DNA of 64,000 nt from NCBI RefSeq assembly GCF_002128405.1, contig NZ_NETJ01000003.1, forward strand, positions 310,001 through 374,000, read 5' to 3'. Position numbers and translations under genes: made by a program. The notes under the pieces were generated by a model. It saw only the letters and a program-made list of their open reading frames with translations. It searched no databases and was not told where the DNA came from. Shown one piece after another: positions 52,660 to 60,366 of the stretch. The DNA comes from Gottfriedia solisilvae. Lineage in GTDB: Bacteria; Bacillota; Bacilli; Bacillales; Bacillaceae_G. The first letter of the stretch is position 1. Every line of letters starts with the position of its first letter.

Positions 52660-52968
52660 GGATTAGTAAGAATTAATGCTTGTGATATTATTCACAAAAA
52701 GGTAACATTTTACTTCTAAATTAATGTGAATTTTATTATAAAATAAAAACATAAGCTTGATTGTTTGATCACTTCAGAATGTAAGTGAATTGAATCATAA
52801 TCATCTTATTATTAAATTGTTTCGTACTAAACCTCATTTTTTTCCTCTTGCTACTTTAAAAGTAAGAGGAAATTTTTTGCATAATTTTTCCTGTCATGAA
52901 TACATATTAATTAAATATTTGTAAAGGATTGTCGACATTTTTAAGTTTCAAAAATTCATATTAAGGGC
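52660..52968. other. 309-base intergenic region with a distal terminator-like hairpin
   Basis: No credible gene is present. At 52841-52878, TTTCCTCTT pairs with AAGAGGAAA over a nested ACTTT/AAAGT stem and is followed by TTTTTT. It is 182 bases past the nearest gene end, too far for a simple gene terminator but suitable for ending a longer 3' untranslated region or a small RNA. Another weak pair, ATTCACA/TGTGAAT, lies at 52690-52733. Confidence 0.4.
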
Positions 52969-53844
52969 GTGAAGTGTTTGGCAGATGCTCCCTCGGGAAA
53001 AGGATTACTGGGTTTTTTTCGCCTCTTTAAAAAGGATAATTTGAATGAAGATGAAAGTAATATACTGGAAAATCGACAACAATCAATTCAGGAATATATC
53101 AACCAAAAGAATGAACTAAATATGTATGAAGATGAATTATTATTAAGATCTATAACGTTTAAGGAAAAAATAATTAATGACATACTCACACCCCGCACAA
53201 AAGTGGTTGCAATTGATGTGAATGAAACTGTCGATAAGGTCCGAGATATTTTTCTGAATGAGCGTTATTCGAGGATTCCAGTGTACGATCAGGATATTGA
53301 TCATATTATAGGGATATTGTCAGAAAGAGAATTTTTAACGAGTTTACTTCAGGAACAAGAAGTTAATATTAGAAAGTTAATCAGGATACCAATTTTTATT
53401 ATGGAGACAATGAAAATATCAACTGTTTTAACAATGCTTCAAAAAGAGAACGCCCATCTAGCAATTGTTATTGATGAATTTGGGGGAACATCAGGAATTG
53501 TCACATTAGAGGATATTTTAGAGGAATTGGTTGGAGAAATTCGAGATGAGTTTGATGAGCACGAAAATAATGAATTTATTCAGGTTAACGAATATGAATA
53601 TCAATTCCAGGCTTCTATGTCTTTATCTAATTTTTTCCATATTGTAAAAATGAACATGCCAAAGAGCCGGTATTTAACGCTTGGTGGATGGATCTTTGAA
53701 TGCTTCAAACATGTTCCAAGTATAGGAGAAACACTCCAATATAAAAACTTAACTTTCATCATAAATGAAATTCAAAATAGAAGAATTCAGAGTGTTATTG
53801 TTAAAATTAGTAAGCATAATTTGCAAAGTAAACTCGGTTCTTAA
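52969..53844 (+). CDS. CorC-like soluble CBS protein lacking the membrane domain
   Basis: A 291-residue protein with CBS pair (LTPRTKVVAIDVNETVDKV; VIDEFGGTSGIVTLEDILEEL) and a C-terminal CorC_HlyC domain (about 210-285; LTLGGWIFECFKHVPSIGET). The DUF21 membrane domain of CNNM proteins is missing; residues 1-60 are hydrophilic. This is the layout of Gram-negative CorC/TlyC, and less common in Bacillus. It shares DEFGG/DEYGG-type CBS blocks with the CNNM gene 1.1 kb upstream and could act with it. The start is uncertain: GTG 52969 or TTG 52978, after AAGGG. Confidence 0.85.
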   Translation: MKCLADAPSGKGLLGFFRLFKKDNLNEDESNILENRQQSIQEYINQKNELNMYEDELLLRSITFKEKIINDILTPRTKVVAIDVNETVDKVRDIFLNERYSRIPVYDQDIDHIIGILSEREFLTSLLQEQEVNIRKLIRIPIFIMETMKISTVLTMLQKENAHLAIVIDEFGGTSGIVTLEDILEELVGEIRDEFDEHENNEFIQVNEYEYQFQASMSLSNFFHIVKMNMPKSRYLTLGGWIFECFKHVPSIGETLQYKNLTFIINEIQNRRIQSVIVKISKHNLQSKLGS

Positions 53845-53857
53845 GAACCGAGTTTTT
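53830..53857 (+). terminator. Terminator overlapping the corC-like stop codon
   Basis: AAACTCGGTTCTT and its exact complement form a perfect 26-base palindrome (53830-53855) containing the last codons and the stop, with five T residues at the end. Confidence 0.9.
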
Positions 53858-53920
53858 CATTTAAAAAAGTTAGAATTAAAAAGCAGAAAATAAAAATAAT
53901 AATTTTATAGTAGTTTTTTG

Positions 53921-53949
53921 TTGAAATTTCGCTATACATGAAATATATT
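53921..53949 (+). promoter_or_regulatory. Probable tcyABC promoter
   Basis: TTGAAA (53921-53926) and TATATT (53944-53949) are 17 bases apart and lie 41 bases before the tcyA ATG. Confidence 0.5.
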
Positions 53950-53989
53950 TAAAACAAATAATTCCGATAAGGTTAAGGGAGATTTAAAA

Positions 53990-54793
53990 ATGAAAATTAA
54001 GAAAATTGGTTTAGCAATAGGTTCATTAGTTTTAGCAGCAGGCTTTATGGCAGGTTGCAATTCAAATAAAGAAGACAATTCTGCAAAAGGAAAAGATTTA
54101 TTAACACAAGTTAAAGATAGTGGAGAATTAAAAATTGGAACTGAAGGTACATATGCACCTTTCACATTCCATGATAAAGATGGAAAATTAACTGGTTTTG
54201 ACGTTGATTTAGCAAATGAAGTTGCTAAACGTTTAGGTGTAAAAGCGAAATACTCTGAAACACAATGGGATGCAATGTTTGCAGGTTTAGATGCAAAACG
54301 TTTTGATATGATCGCAAATGAAGTAGGTATCAAACCAGAACGTGAAAAAGATTATTATTTCTCACAGCCATATATTACGTCATCTGCAGCATTAGTTGTA
54401 AAAAGTGATAGTGACATAAAAGCATTAGAAGAAATTCAAGGGAAAACAGCAGCACAATCATTAACAAGTAACTATGGTGATATCGCTAAAAAATATGGTG
54501 CAAAATTAATCGGTGTTGAAGGTTTTAGCCAAGCAATCCAATTAATTGAAACTGGGCGTGCTGATGTGACTGTTAATGATAAATTATCAATTCAAAATTA
54601 CTTAAATGAAACTGGCGACACTAAAGTGAAAATCGCTGCATTAGAAGCTGATGCGTCTGATAGTGGATTTATGTTCCGTAAAGATGATGATTCTTTAGTA
54701 AAAGCAGTTGATAAAGCGTTAGATGAAATGAAAGAAGACGGAACGTATGATGAGATCGTAACTAAATGGTTTGGTAAAGATGGTACTAAGTAG
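53990..54793 (+). CDS. tcyA: L-cystine ABC transporter, substrate-binding lipoprotein
   Basis: A 267-residue binding lipoprotein. The lipobox is GFMAGC near residue 22. The family-3 solute-binding pattern is clear: LKIGTEGTYAPFTFHD, LTGFDVDLANEVAKRLG, and the signature FDMIANEVGIKPEREK. Length, gene order and block match point to TcyA (YckK) of B. subtilis, which binds cystine. It is followed directly by permease and ATPase genes. Other polar amino acids cannot be excluded. The ribosome site is TTAAGGGAGATTTAAAA. Confidence 0.9.
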   Translation: MKIKKIGLAIGSLVLAAGFMAGCNSNKEDNSAKGKDLLTQVKDSGELKIGTEGTYAPFTFHDKDGKLTGFDVDLANEVAKRLGVKAKYSETQWDAMFAGLDAKRFDMIANEVGIKPEREKDYYFSQPYITSSAALVVKSDSDIKALEEIQGKTAAQSLTSNYGDIAKKYGAKLIGVEGFSQAIQLIETGRADVTVNDKLSIQNYLNETGDTKVKIAALEADASDSGFMFRKDDDSLVKAVDKALDEMKEDGTYDEIVTKWFGKDGTK

Positions 54794-55475
54794 TATATTA
54801 CAACAAGACTGGAGTAACTCAATAACCATTGTGAAGGAATCTTTCCTTCCAATGGTTAAAACTGCTTTAACAGGAACTATTCCATTAACGATTATTACTT
54901 TTATCGTTGGTTTAGTTTTGGCCTTTATTACTGCGCTTTTCCGTCTATCAGGTAATAAATTCTTAAATGCTATAGCAAGAGTGTATGTTTCAATCATTAG
55001 AGGAACTCCATTACTAGTTCAACTATTTATTATTTTTTATGGACTGCCATCAATTGGACTAACAATATCACCTTATATTTCAGCGATTATTGGTTTTTCA
55101 TTAAGCGTTGGCGCGTATGCATCTGAAATTATACGAGGTTCTATCCAATCTATTGATAAAGGGCAGTGGGAAGCTGCTTATTCAATTGGTATGACATATA
55201 ATCAAACACTAAAACGAATTATCATTCCTCAAGCTGCTAGAGTTTCATTACCACCGTTATCAAATACTTTTATTAGTTTAGTGAAAGACACTTCATTAGC
55301 CTCATTAATTTTAGTTACTGAAATGTTTCGTACTGCTCAAGAAATCGCAGCAGTTAACTTTAAATTTTTATTAGTATATACTGAAGCTGGTTTTATATAT
55401 TGGATTATTTGCTTCTTCCTATCAATCATCCAAGGACGATTAGAAGCACGTGTTGAACGATATGTTGCAAAATAA
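54780..55475 (+). CDS. tcyB: L-cystine ABC transporter, permease
   Basis: A 231-residue polar-amino-acid permease with about five membrane segments and the cytoplasmic EAA loop QWEAAYSIGMTYNQTLKRII. IRGTPLLVQLFIIFYGLPSIG is the conserved family block. ATG 54780 gives MVLSSILQQDW, as in TcyB-type proteins, and overlaps tcyA by 14 bases; the TTG at 54771 is less likely. Translation coupling with tcyA is expected. It forms the membrane channel of the cystine importer. Confidence 0.9.
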   Translation: MVLSSILQQDWSNSITIVKESFLPMVKTALTGTIPLTIITFIVGLVLAFITALFRLSGNKFLNAIARVYVSIIRGTPLLVQLFIIFYGLPSIGLTISPYISAIIGFSLSVGAYASEIIRGSIQSIDKGQWEAAYSIGMTYNQTLKRIIIPQAARVSLPPLSNTFISLVKDTSLASLILVTEMFRTAQEIAAVNFKFLLVYTEAGFIYWIICFFLSIIQGRLEARVERYVAK

Positions 55476-55490
55476 TGGGGGAAGAGAGAT

Positions 55491-56225
55491 ATGATTAAGT
55501 TAGAAAATATTCAAAAACGTTTTGGTGAATTAGAAGTATTAAAAGATGTTAGTTTAAATGTTCAGAAAGGGACTGTAACCGCAATTATTGGCCCTTCTGG
55601 TTCAGGAAAAACGACATTTTTAAGATGTATAAATGTGTTAGAGCAACCTAATAACGGTAAAATAACAATTGATGATCAGACAATTGACTTTTCAAATAAG
55701 GTATCTAAAAAAGAAATTATATCTTTAAGAAGTAAAACAGGTATGGTTTTTCAGCAACACCATTTGTTCCCACATTTAACTGCACTTGAAAATGTGATGG
55801 AAGGTTTAGTTACAGTACAAAAGGTTAACAAAGAAGTTGCGAAGAAAAAAGCGACTGACTTACTAGTTAAAGTAGGATTAGAAGATAAAATCAACTTATT
55901 GCCACATCAGTTATCAGGTGGTCAGCAACAACGAGTAGGTATTGCAAGAGCATTAGCACTTGAACCGACTGTCATTTTATTTGATGAACCAACTTCTGCA
56001 TTAGATCCTGAACTTGTACAGGAAGTTTTAAAGGTGATGAAGGAATTAGCAGAGGAAGGTATGACGATGATTGTTGTAACGCATGAGATGAGATTTGCTC
56101 GAGACGTTGCAGATGAAGTCATCTTTATGGATGGTGGTTATATTATTGAACAAGGTCATCCAAGTGAAGTATTAGAAAAACCAAAACAAGATCGAACAAA
56201 GCAGTTTTTACGTTTAATACAATAA
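55491..56225 (+). CDS. tcyC: L-cystine ABC transporter, ATP-binding protein
   Basis: A 244-residue ATPase. Walker A is [12 protein letters not shown], the signature [17 protein letters not shown], and Walker [15 protein letters not shown]. The Q-loop FQQHHLFPH and switch His in VVTHEMRF are also present, so it should be active. It starts 16 bases after tcyB (ribosome site GGGGGAAGAGAGAT) and ends the three-gene operon, which supplies sulfur as cystine. Confidence 0.93.
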   Translation: MIKLENIQKRFGELEVLKDVSLNVQKGTVTAIIGPSGSGKTTFLRCINVLEQPNNGKITIDDQTIDFSNKVSKKEIISLRSKTGMVFQQHHLFPHLTALENVMEGLVTVQKVNKEVAKKKATDLLVKVGLEDKINLLPHQLSGGQQQRVGIARALALEPTVILFDEPTSALDPELVQEVLKVMKELAEEGMTMIVVTHEMRFARDVADEVIFMDGGYIIEQGHPSEVLEKPKQDRTKQFLRLIQ

Positions 56226-56228
56226 TTT

Positions 56229-56266
56229 GAAGGTACTAGAGCCAGATCTAGTGCTTTTTTTTTGGT
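56229..56266 (+). terminator. Terminator of tcyABC
   Basis: AAGGTACTAGA pairs imperfectly with TCTAGTGCTT around GCCAGA, followed by nine T residues. Confidence 0.85.
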
Positions 56267-56313
56267 CTTTTTTACTTTACATTCATTTTCCAAAATTTAC
56301 ATTGTCTTTAAAT

Positions 56314-56342
56314 ACATATGAAATCGGTTTGGAGTCATACTA
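56314..56342 (+). promoter_or_regulatory. Probable sigma-G promoter of the SASP gene
   Basis: ACATAT (56314-56319; consensus GCATR-like) and CATACTA (56336-56342; consensus CATNHTA) are 16 bases apart and 33 bases before the ATG, as expected for a forespore-expressed ssp gene. Confidence 0.6.
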
Positions 56343-56374
56343 TCATTACACTTACATAAGGAGGTGAGACACAG

Positions 56375-56575
56375 ATGGCTAACAACTCTAACAACCAATT
56401 AGTAGTAGCTGGAGCTCAACAAGCTTTAGACTCAATGAAGTATGAAATCGCTTCTGAATTTGGTGTACAATTAGGACCAGATGCAACTGCACGTGCTAAC
56501 GGTTCTGTAGGTGGAGAGATCACTAAACGCTTAGTTCAAATGGCTGAACAAAGCTTAGGTGGATATTCAAAATAA
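56375..56575 (+). CDS. Small acid-soluble spore protein, alpha/beta type
   Basis: A 66-residue SASP that coats and protects spore DNA. The Gpr-protease site YEIASEFGV lies near residue 25, and the second conserved block is [14 protein letters not shown] near 47-60. AAGGAGGTGAGACACAG is a very strong ribosome site. A sigma-G-type promoter precedes it. This is the clearest evidence that the organism forms endospores. B. subtilis SspA/B/C/D are all similar, so I give no specific symbol. Confidence 0.96.
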   Translation: MANNSNNQLVVAGAQQALDSMKYEIASEFGVQLGPDATARANGSVGGEITKRLVQMAEQSLGGYSK

Positions 56576-56652
56576 TAATTATGGATATAGGGATGGAGAT
56601 TCTTCTCCATCCTTTCTTAATGAAAAGAGTTATACATAGTGGAGGTATGGTG

Positions 56653-56904
56653 ATGGAAGGAATATGCCCGCTTTGTAATGGAATTGAACAATTAAAAGTA
56701 ATTTGCCCAATTTGTGAAAATCAATGTGATGATCAGGGAAGAGCAATAGATTATGAAGACAAATATAGTCCTTATATGGATTACGATATTTCTGCTAAAT
56801 CTGATGGTTTAACAACAGAAAATTCAAATCAATATTGTACTCACATGTTTAATTGTCCAGATTGTAACGAGGGACTCTTAAAAATAATCAATAAAATAAG
56901 ATAA
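56653..56904 (+). CDS. Small zinc-ribbon-like protein (83 aa)
   Basis: A Cys-rich protein with CPLCNG, CPICENQC and, at the C-terminus, YCTHMFNCPDCNEG: three CxxC knuckles and a His, suggesting one or two zinc sites. The frame is open from 56581, but GTGGAGG seven bases before ATG 56653 sets the start. It lies 77 bases after the SASP gene with no terminator between, so it may be cotranscribed during sporulation. I do not recognise a characterised homologue. Confidence 0.75.
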   Translation: MEGICPLCNGIEQLKVICPICENQCDDQGRAIDYEDKYSPYMDYDISAKSDGLTTENSNQYCTHMFNCPDCNEGLLKIINKIR

Positions 56905-56933
56905 CGCAGTACCAATATAAATGGTACTGCGTT
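56903..56933. terminator. Hairpin between the zinc-ribbon gene and msmX
   Basis: AACGCAGTACCA pairs perfectly with TGGTACTGCGTT around ATATAAA, overlapping the stop codon. T-tails are short on both sides, so it is a moderate terminator at best. Confidence 0.7.
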
Positions 56934-56950
56934 ATTTGTTTTACTAATTA

Positions 56951-58048
56951 TTATCGAATACGTGATTCAGTTTCTTTATCGAAGAAATGTACTTTATTCA
57001 TATCTACTGCTAACTTGATGATTTGACCATGTGTAAAGCTAGAACGTGCATCTAGTCTTGCTACTAATTGATTGCCTTCAAAGTTAGTGTAAAGCATTGA
57101 TTCTGCACCTAAAAGCTCTGCAACTTCAATTTCTAAATCTAGAATTGTACCTTGAGAAGCTTCTAAGAAAACTGGCTCGTCATGTAAGTCCTCTGGACGA
57201 ACACCAAGGATAATGTCTTTTCCGATATAACCTTGATCTCTTAAAGTTTTCATTTTACCTTCAGGAACAGCAATTCTCTTGCTACCTAAGTTAAAGTATC
57301 CATCTTCTAATTTTCCGTTTACAAAATTCATTGCAGGAGATCCAATAAATCCACCAACGAAAACATTTTCTGGTTTGTCATATACTTCTTTAGGTGTACC
57401 AACTTGTTGGATGATACCATCTTTCATAACAACTAGTCTTGTTGCCATTGTCATTGCTTCTGTTTGGTCATGTGTTACATAGATTGTTGTTGTTTGAAGA
57501 CGTTGATGTAATTTAGAAATCTCTGAACGCATTGCTACACGTAATTTAGCATCTAAGTTAGATAATGGCTCATCCATTAAGAATACTTTTGCATCACGTA
57601 CAATAGCACGTCCTAAAGCAACACGTTGACGTTGTCCACCAGATAGAGCTTTTGGTTTACGATCTAAGTATTGTTCTAGACCTAAAATACGAGCTGCATC
57701 TTTCACGCGGCGATCGATTTCAGCTTTATCAAATTTACGTAATTTTAAACCAAATGCCATATTATCATAAACAGTCATATGTGGGTAAAGTGCATAGTTT
57801 TGGAATACCATCGCGATGTCACGATCTTTTGGTTGAACATCGTTAACACGCTTACCATCGATATAAAAATCACCTTTAGAAATATCTTCTAGACCAGCGA
57901 TCATACGAAGTGTAGTAGACTTACCACAACCTGATGGTCCTACAAAAACAATAAATTCTTTATCTTGAATGTGAAGATTAAAGTCTTCAACTGCTGTTAC
58001 GTTATTATCATAAATTTTGAAAATATGATCTAATTTTAATTCTGCCAT
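56951..58048 (-). CDS. msmX: Multi-sugar ABC transporter ATPase (MsmX-like)
   Basis: A 365-residue sugar-importer ATPase. Walker A GPSGCGKSTTLR is near residue 37, the signature LSGGQRQRVALGRAI near 134, Walker B VFLMDEPLSNLDAK near 155, and a C-terminal TOBE region from about 240 (IILGVRPEDLHDEP). MsmX energises several carbohydrate importers that lack their own ATPase. No permease genes are adjacent, and the divergent-order neighbour yxkF is the same as in B. subtilis. Two cre-type sites surround its promoter. The ribosome site is TTAGGAGGAAACGAATC. Confidence 0.93.
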   Translation of the reverse strand: MAELKLDHIFKIYDNNVTAVEDFNLHIQDKEFIVFVGPSGCGKSTTLRMIAGLEDISKGDFYIDGKRVNDVQPKDRDIAMVFQNYALYPHMTVYDNMAFGLKLRKFDKAEIDRRVKDAARILGLEQYLDRKPKALSGGQRQRVALGRAIVRDAKVFLMDEPLSNLDAKLRVAMRSEISKLHQRLQTTTIYVTHDQTEAMTMATRLVVMKDGIIQQVGTPKEVYDKPENVFVGGFIGSPAMNFVNGKLEDGYFNLGSKRIAVPEGKMKTLRDQGYIGKDIILGVRPEDLHDEPVFLEASQGTILDLEIEVAELLGAESMLYTNFEGNQLVARLDARSSFTHGQIIKLAVDMNKVHFFDKETESRIR

Positions 58049-58068
58049 GATTCGTTTCCTCCTAATTG

Positions 58069-58082
58069 TGAAATCGGTTTCA
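58069..58082. promoter_or_regulatory. Perfect cre site downstream of the msmX promoter
   Basis: TGAAATCGGTTTCA fits TGWAANCGNTNWCA on both strands. It lies just after the predicted transcription start, so CcpA binding would repress. Confidence 0.65.
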
Positions 58083-58090
58083 TTAACTAG

Positions 58091-58119
58091 ATTGTACAGT
58101 TTAAAATGTTTTCTAACAA
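58091..58119 (-). promoter_or_regulatory. Probable msmX promoter
   Basis: On the minus strand TTGTTA (58119-58114) and TACAAT (58096-58091) are 17 bases apart, about 43 bases before the msmX start. Confidence 0.5.
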
Positions 58120-58120
58120 T

Positions 58121-58134
58121 AGTAAACGTTTACA
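58121..58134. promoter_or_regulatory. Second cre-like site, upstream of the msmX promoter
   Basis: AGTAAACGTTTACA differs from the cre consensus only at one end base. It abuts the -35 box, so it could strengthen CcpA control of msmX. Confidence 0.45.
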
Positions 58135-58140
58135 AAAAAT

Positions 58141-58179
58141 ACAAGCCTCATTTGTACATATTGCACAAATGAGGCTTGT
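58141..58179 (-). terminator. Terminator of the yxkF-like gene
   Basis: ACAAGCCTCATTTGT pairs with ACAAATGAGGCTTGT around nine bases. The minus strand continues into ATTTTTTGT, so it ends the yxkF transcript before the msmX promoter. Confidence 0.9.
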
Positions 58180-58180
58180 A

Positions 58181-59104
58181 TTAAGACATTTCGCGTAACT
58201 CAAGTAATTGAATCGCCAAAAAAATAACTAGTCCATCTTCGAAATGCTTTAAATCAATACCAGTTTGTTCTGAAAATTTATCTAATCTGTATTGAACTGT
58301 ATTTCGATGAAGAAATGCTTTTTTGGCAGTTGCTGTTACATTCATATTATGTTGAAGATAAATTTTGACAGTTGAAAGTGTTTGATCATTTAATGTCATA
58401 TCATTTAACAAAATATTAGGAAGTACATTTCTTAAATCTTCTGGAATGAAAGACATAAAATAATGGAGCATTTCTTTTGAGAACCAAAGTACACTTTTAT
58501 GTTTTTTAAACTTTAAAGCCTTCTTAAAGCATTGTTGTTCAATCTCAAATGCCTGTTGCAATTCGGATAGAGGAGCATAACATTTCCCTACAAAAAAAGT
58601 AACATCGTGATATAAGTCAGCGGCAATTGTTTCTTGCATATGTTCAAGATAGGATTGCATGATTGGCTGATCGTTTATTTTTTCTATAATTACACCTTCT
58701 CTAGCAGAAGACCAAATGATGATGATCTCTTTATGGAAAAATGCCAAAATAGCTTCTTCAAATTCTGCTTTATTCGAGAAAAATTGTTTGCTATTAAAAT
58801 GAATAAAACGTACGGAGCTTGGCAATTTTACTTCATTTTCATCAGTAAATGGATTCTTTTCATTATCATTAAATAAGTAGTCAAACCATCCATTATTGAT
58901 TGTAGGAATGAAGAGGGCTTCTGTATCTAATGCCGTGAATATTCCAGATAATAGTTTTTTTTGTTCATCCTGAATACTTTCGTTTTTAATGCCAAATAAT
59001 TCTTGGTGATCTGTGAGAAACCAAGTGTAATCTAAGTATGTGTTTTCATCAGGTATAACAGATACAGAATTCGTGCCAAATATATTTATAATTTTTTCAA
59101 TCAT
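58181..59104 (-). CDS. yxkF: PucR/CdaR-type helix-turn-helix regulator (YxkF-like)
   Basis: A 307-residue regulator with a C-terminal PucR-type HTH (about 250-305): VKIYLQHNMNVTATAKKAF followed by LHRNTVQYRLDKFSEQTG. The N-terminal 240 residues are a sensor region without a clear motif. B. subtilis has the PucR-like gene yxkF next to msmX, which supports the name. AAAGG nine bases before ATG 59104 sets the start; the frame opens earlier at GTG 59122. It is upstream of msmX in the same direction but separated by a terminator, so any control of msmX would be in trans. Confidence 0.85.
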   Translation of the reverse strand: MIEKIINIFGTNSVSVIPDENTYLDYTWFLTDHQELFGIKNESIQDEQKKLLSGIFTALDTEALFIPTINNGWFDYLFNDNEKNPFTDENEVKLPSSVRFIHFNSKQFFSNKAEFEEAILAFFHKEIIIIWSSAREGVIIEKINDQPIMQSYLEHMQETIAADLYHDVTFFVGKCYAPLSELQQAFEIEQQCFKKALKFKKHKSVLWFSKEMLHYFMSFIPEDLRNVLPNILLNDMTLNDQTLSTVKIYLQHNMNVTATAKKAFLHRNTVQYRLDKFSEQTGIDLKHFEDGLVIFLAIQLLELREMS

Positions 59105-59166
59105 ATTTATGTACCTTTCCACATTCTTTCATATCATTTTATCATTGTTACTGAGAATAAAAAAGA

Positions 59167-59189
59167 AACCATAGTACGTTACTATGGTT
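59167..59189 (-). terminator. Terminator of the yheC/yheD cluster
   Basis: AACCATAGTA pairs with TACTATGGTT around CGT, overlapping the last codons of the final gene. The minus strand continues as TTTCTTTTTTATT. Confidence 0.85.
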
Positions 59190-60366
59190 CGAATTTTGAA
59201 AGTTCATAAAATAGATGTATTAAATTTTCCATGCCTTTTTCTTTTATCTCAACTTCATCAAACACCATTGGTTTCGAATTGATTTCAAAAATATAATATT
59301 GACCATTATGAAGTCCAATATCCATAGAGAATTCATAGAAATGACCTTGATGCTGATTTAACGCTTCTCCAGTGAGTTGAACAATCTTTTGAAGTAGTTG
59401 TTCATTTAATTGAATAGGAAGCTCTTCAAGGGGGATGATGCTTCCACCTCTAGGGACATGGGTAGTAATTCCACCAGGTGTGCCAACTCTTACCCCAATA
59501 CCAGAAATGATGAATTGTTTGTCTTTTTTATGAACTAGGATTCTTAAATCAAATTTCCTACCATCAGGCAATTTGCTATCAATCCCTTGCTGACATATAT
59601 AGGGCTCACTTATAGAGGTTAGAAATTTCCAACAATCTTTTATCTCTTTTATCAGTTCAACATGAAATGCATTTCTGATACTCGCTGTATTATCTTTTAA
59701 TAATGAAATTTTAAATACGCCCAATCCTTTTGCGGAATGGTGCTTTTTAATGTAGATGCAATTCCATTTATTTAAGTATATGCGAAGGTCTTCTTCCGTT
59801 TTTAAATCAATCGTTTCAGGTATATATTTTGATAAAAACTTATCAGATGAGAGGAGTGACATTGTTCCGATTTTAGATAAATAGGATTCATTGAAAAAAG
59901 GAATATTAAGCTCTGATAATTTGTTACGAAATTGTTTGTATTGTTCATTGGATTCATATAGAACGGATGGTATGCGATTATAAATGACATCTGGCAAAGG
60001 TGAAAATAATTCAAGCCATTTTTTTGTTTGAAAACAAAATGTATAACATTTAAGGGAGGTCCCAGAAAATGCAGAAGGTGTAAAGATAACTGGGATGCCA
60101 CCTTCGTTCATGATTTTTTTGCAAATTCTTTTAAAGGTTTTGATATTGCCACTAAATGGGAAACGATCTTCATTTGTTAAAATACCAATAATTGGGCCTA
60201 AGTGTTGCTGATTTTTTTTTACTTGAAATGTTATGGTGCTTTTGCCTTGATCTTGAATTGAAATATGGTTAATTAATAAGCGATTATGACCGAGCGTAAC
60301 CTTAGGGCGATCAATTTCATTATGGGACCATGTATTTGATTCAAGATTATAAAAAACGGAAGTCAT
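59182..60366 (-). CDS. YheC/YheD-family ATP-grasp spore protein, copy 4
   Basis: Last gene of four related genes; 394 residues. YheC/YheD proteins are spore-coat-associated with an ATP-grasp fold. The N-terminal linker (GPIIGILTNEDRFPFSG, then VIYNRIPSVLYESNEQY) is the family's YheCD block, and IKKHHSAKGLGVFKI plus FDLRILVHKKDK and FEINSKPMVFDEVE give the ATP-grasp core. The metal-binding Glu-Asn of EINSKP is present, so activity is possible. It overlaps the previous gene by four bases (ATGA). It would act in spore envelope assembly; no substrate is known. Confidence 0.88.
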   Translation of the reverse strand: MTSVFYNLESNTWSHNEIDRPKVTLGHNRLLINHISIQDQGKSTITFQVKKNQQHLGPIIGILTNEDRFPFSGNIKTFKRICKKIMNEGGIPVIFTPSAFSGTSLKCYTFCFQTKKWLELFSPLPDVIYNRIPSVLYESNEQYKQFRNKLSELNIPFFNESYLSKIGTMSLLSSDKFLSKYIPETIDLKTEEDLRIYLNKWNCIYIKKHHSAKGLGVFKISLLKDNTASIRNAFHVELIKEIKDCWKFLTSISEPYICQQGIDSKLPDGRKFDLRILVHKKDKQFIISGIGVRVGTPGGITTHVPRGGSIIPLEELPIQLNEQLLQKIVQLTGEALNQHQGHFYEFSMDIGLHNGQYYIFEINSKPMVFDEVEIKEKGMENLIHLFYELSKFEP

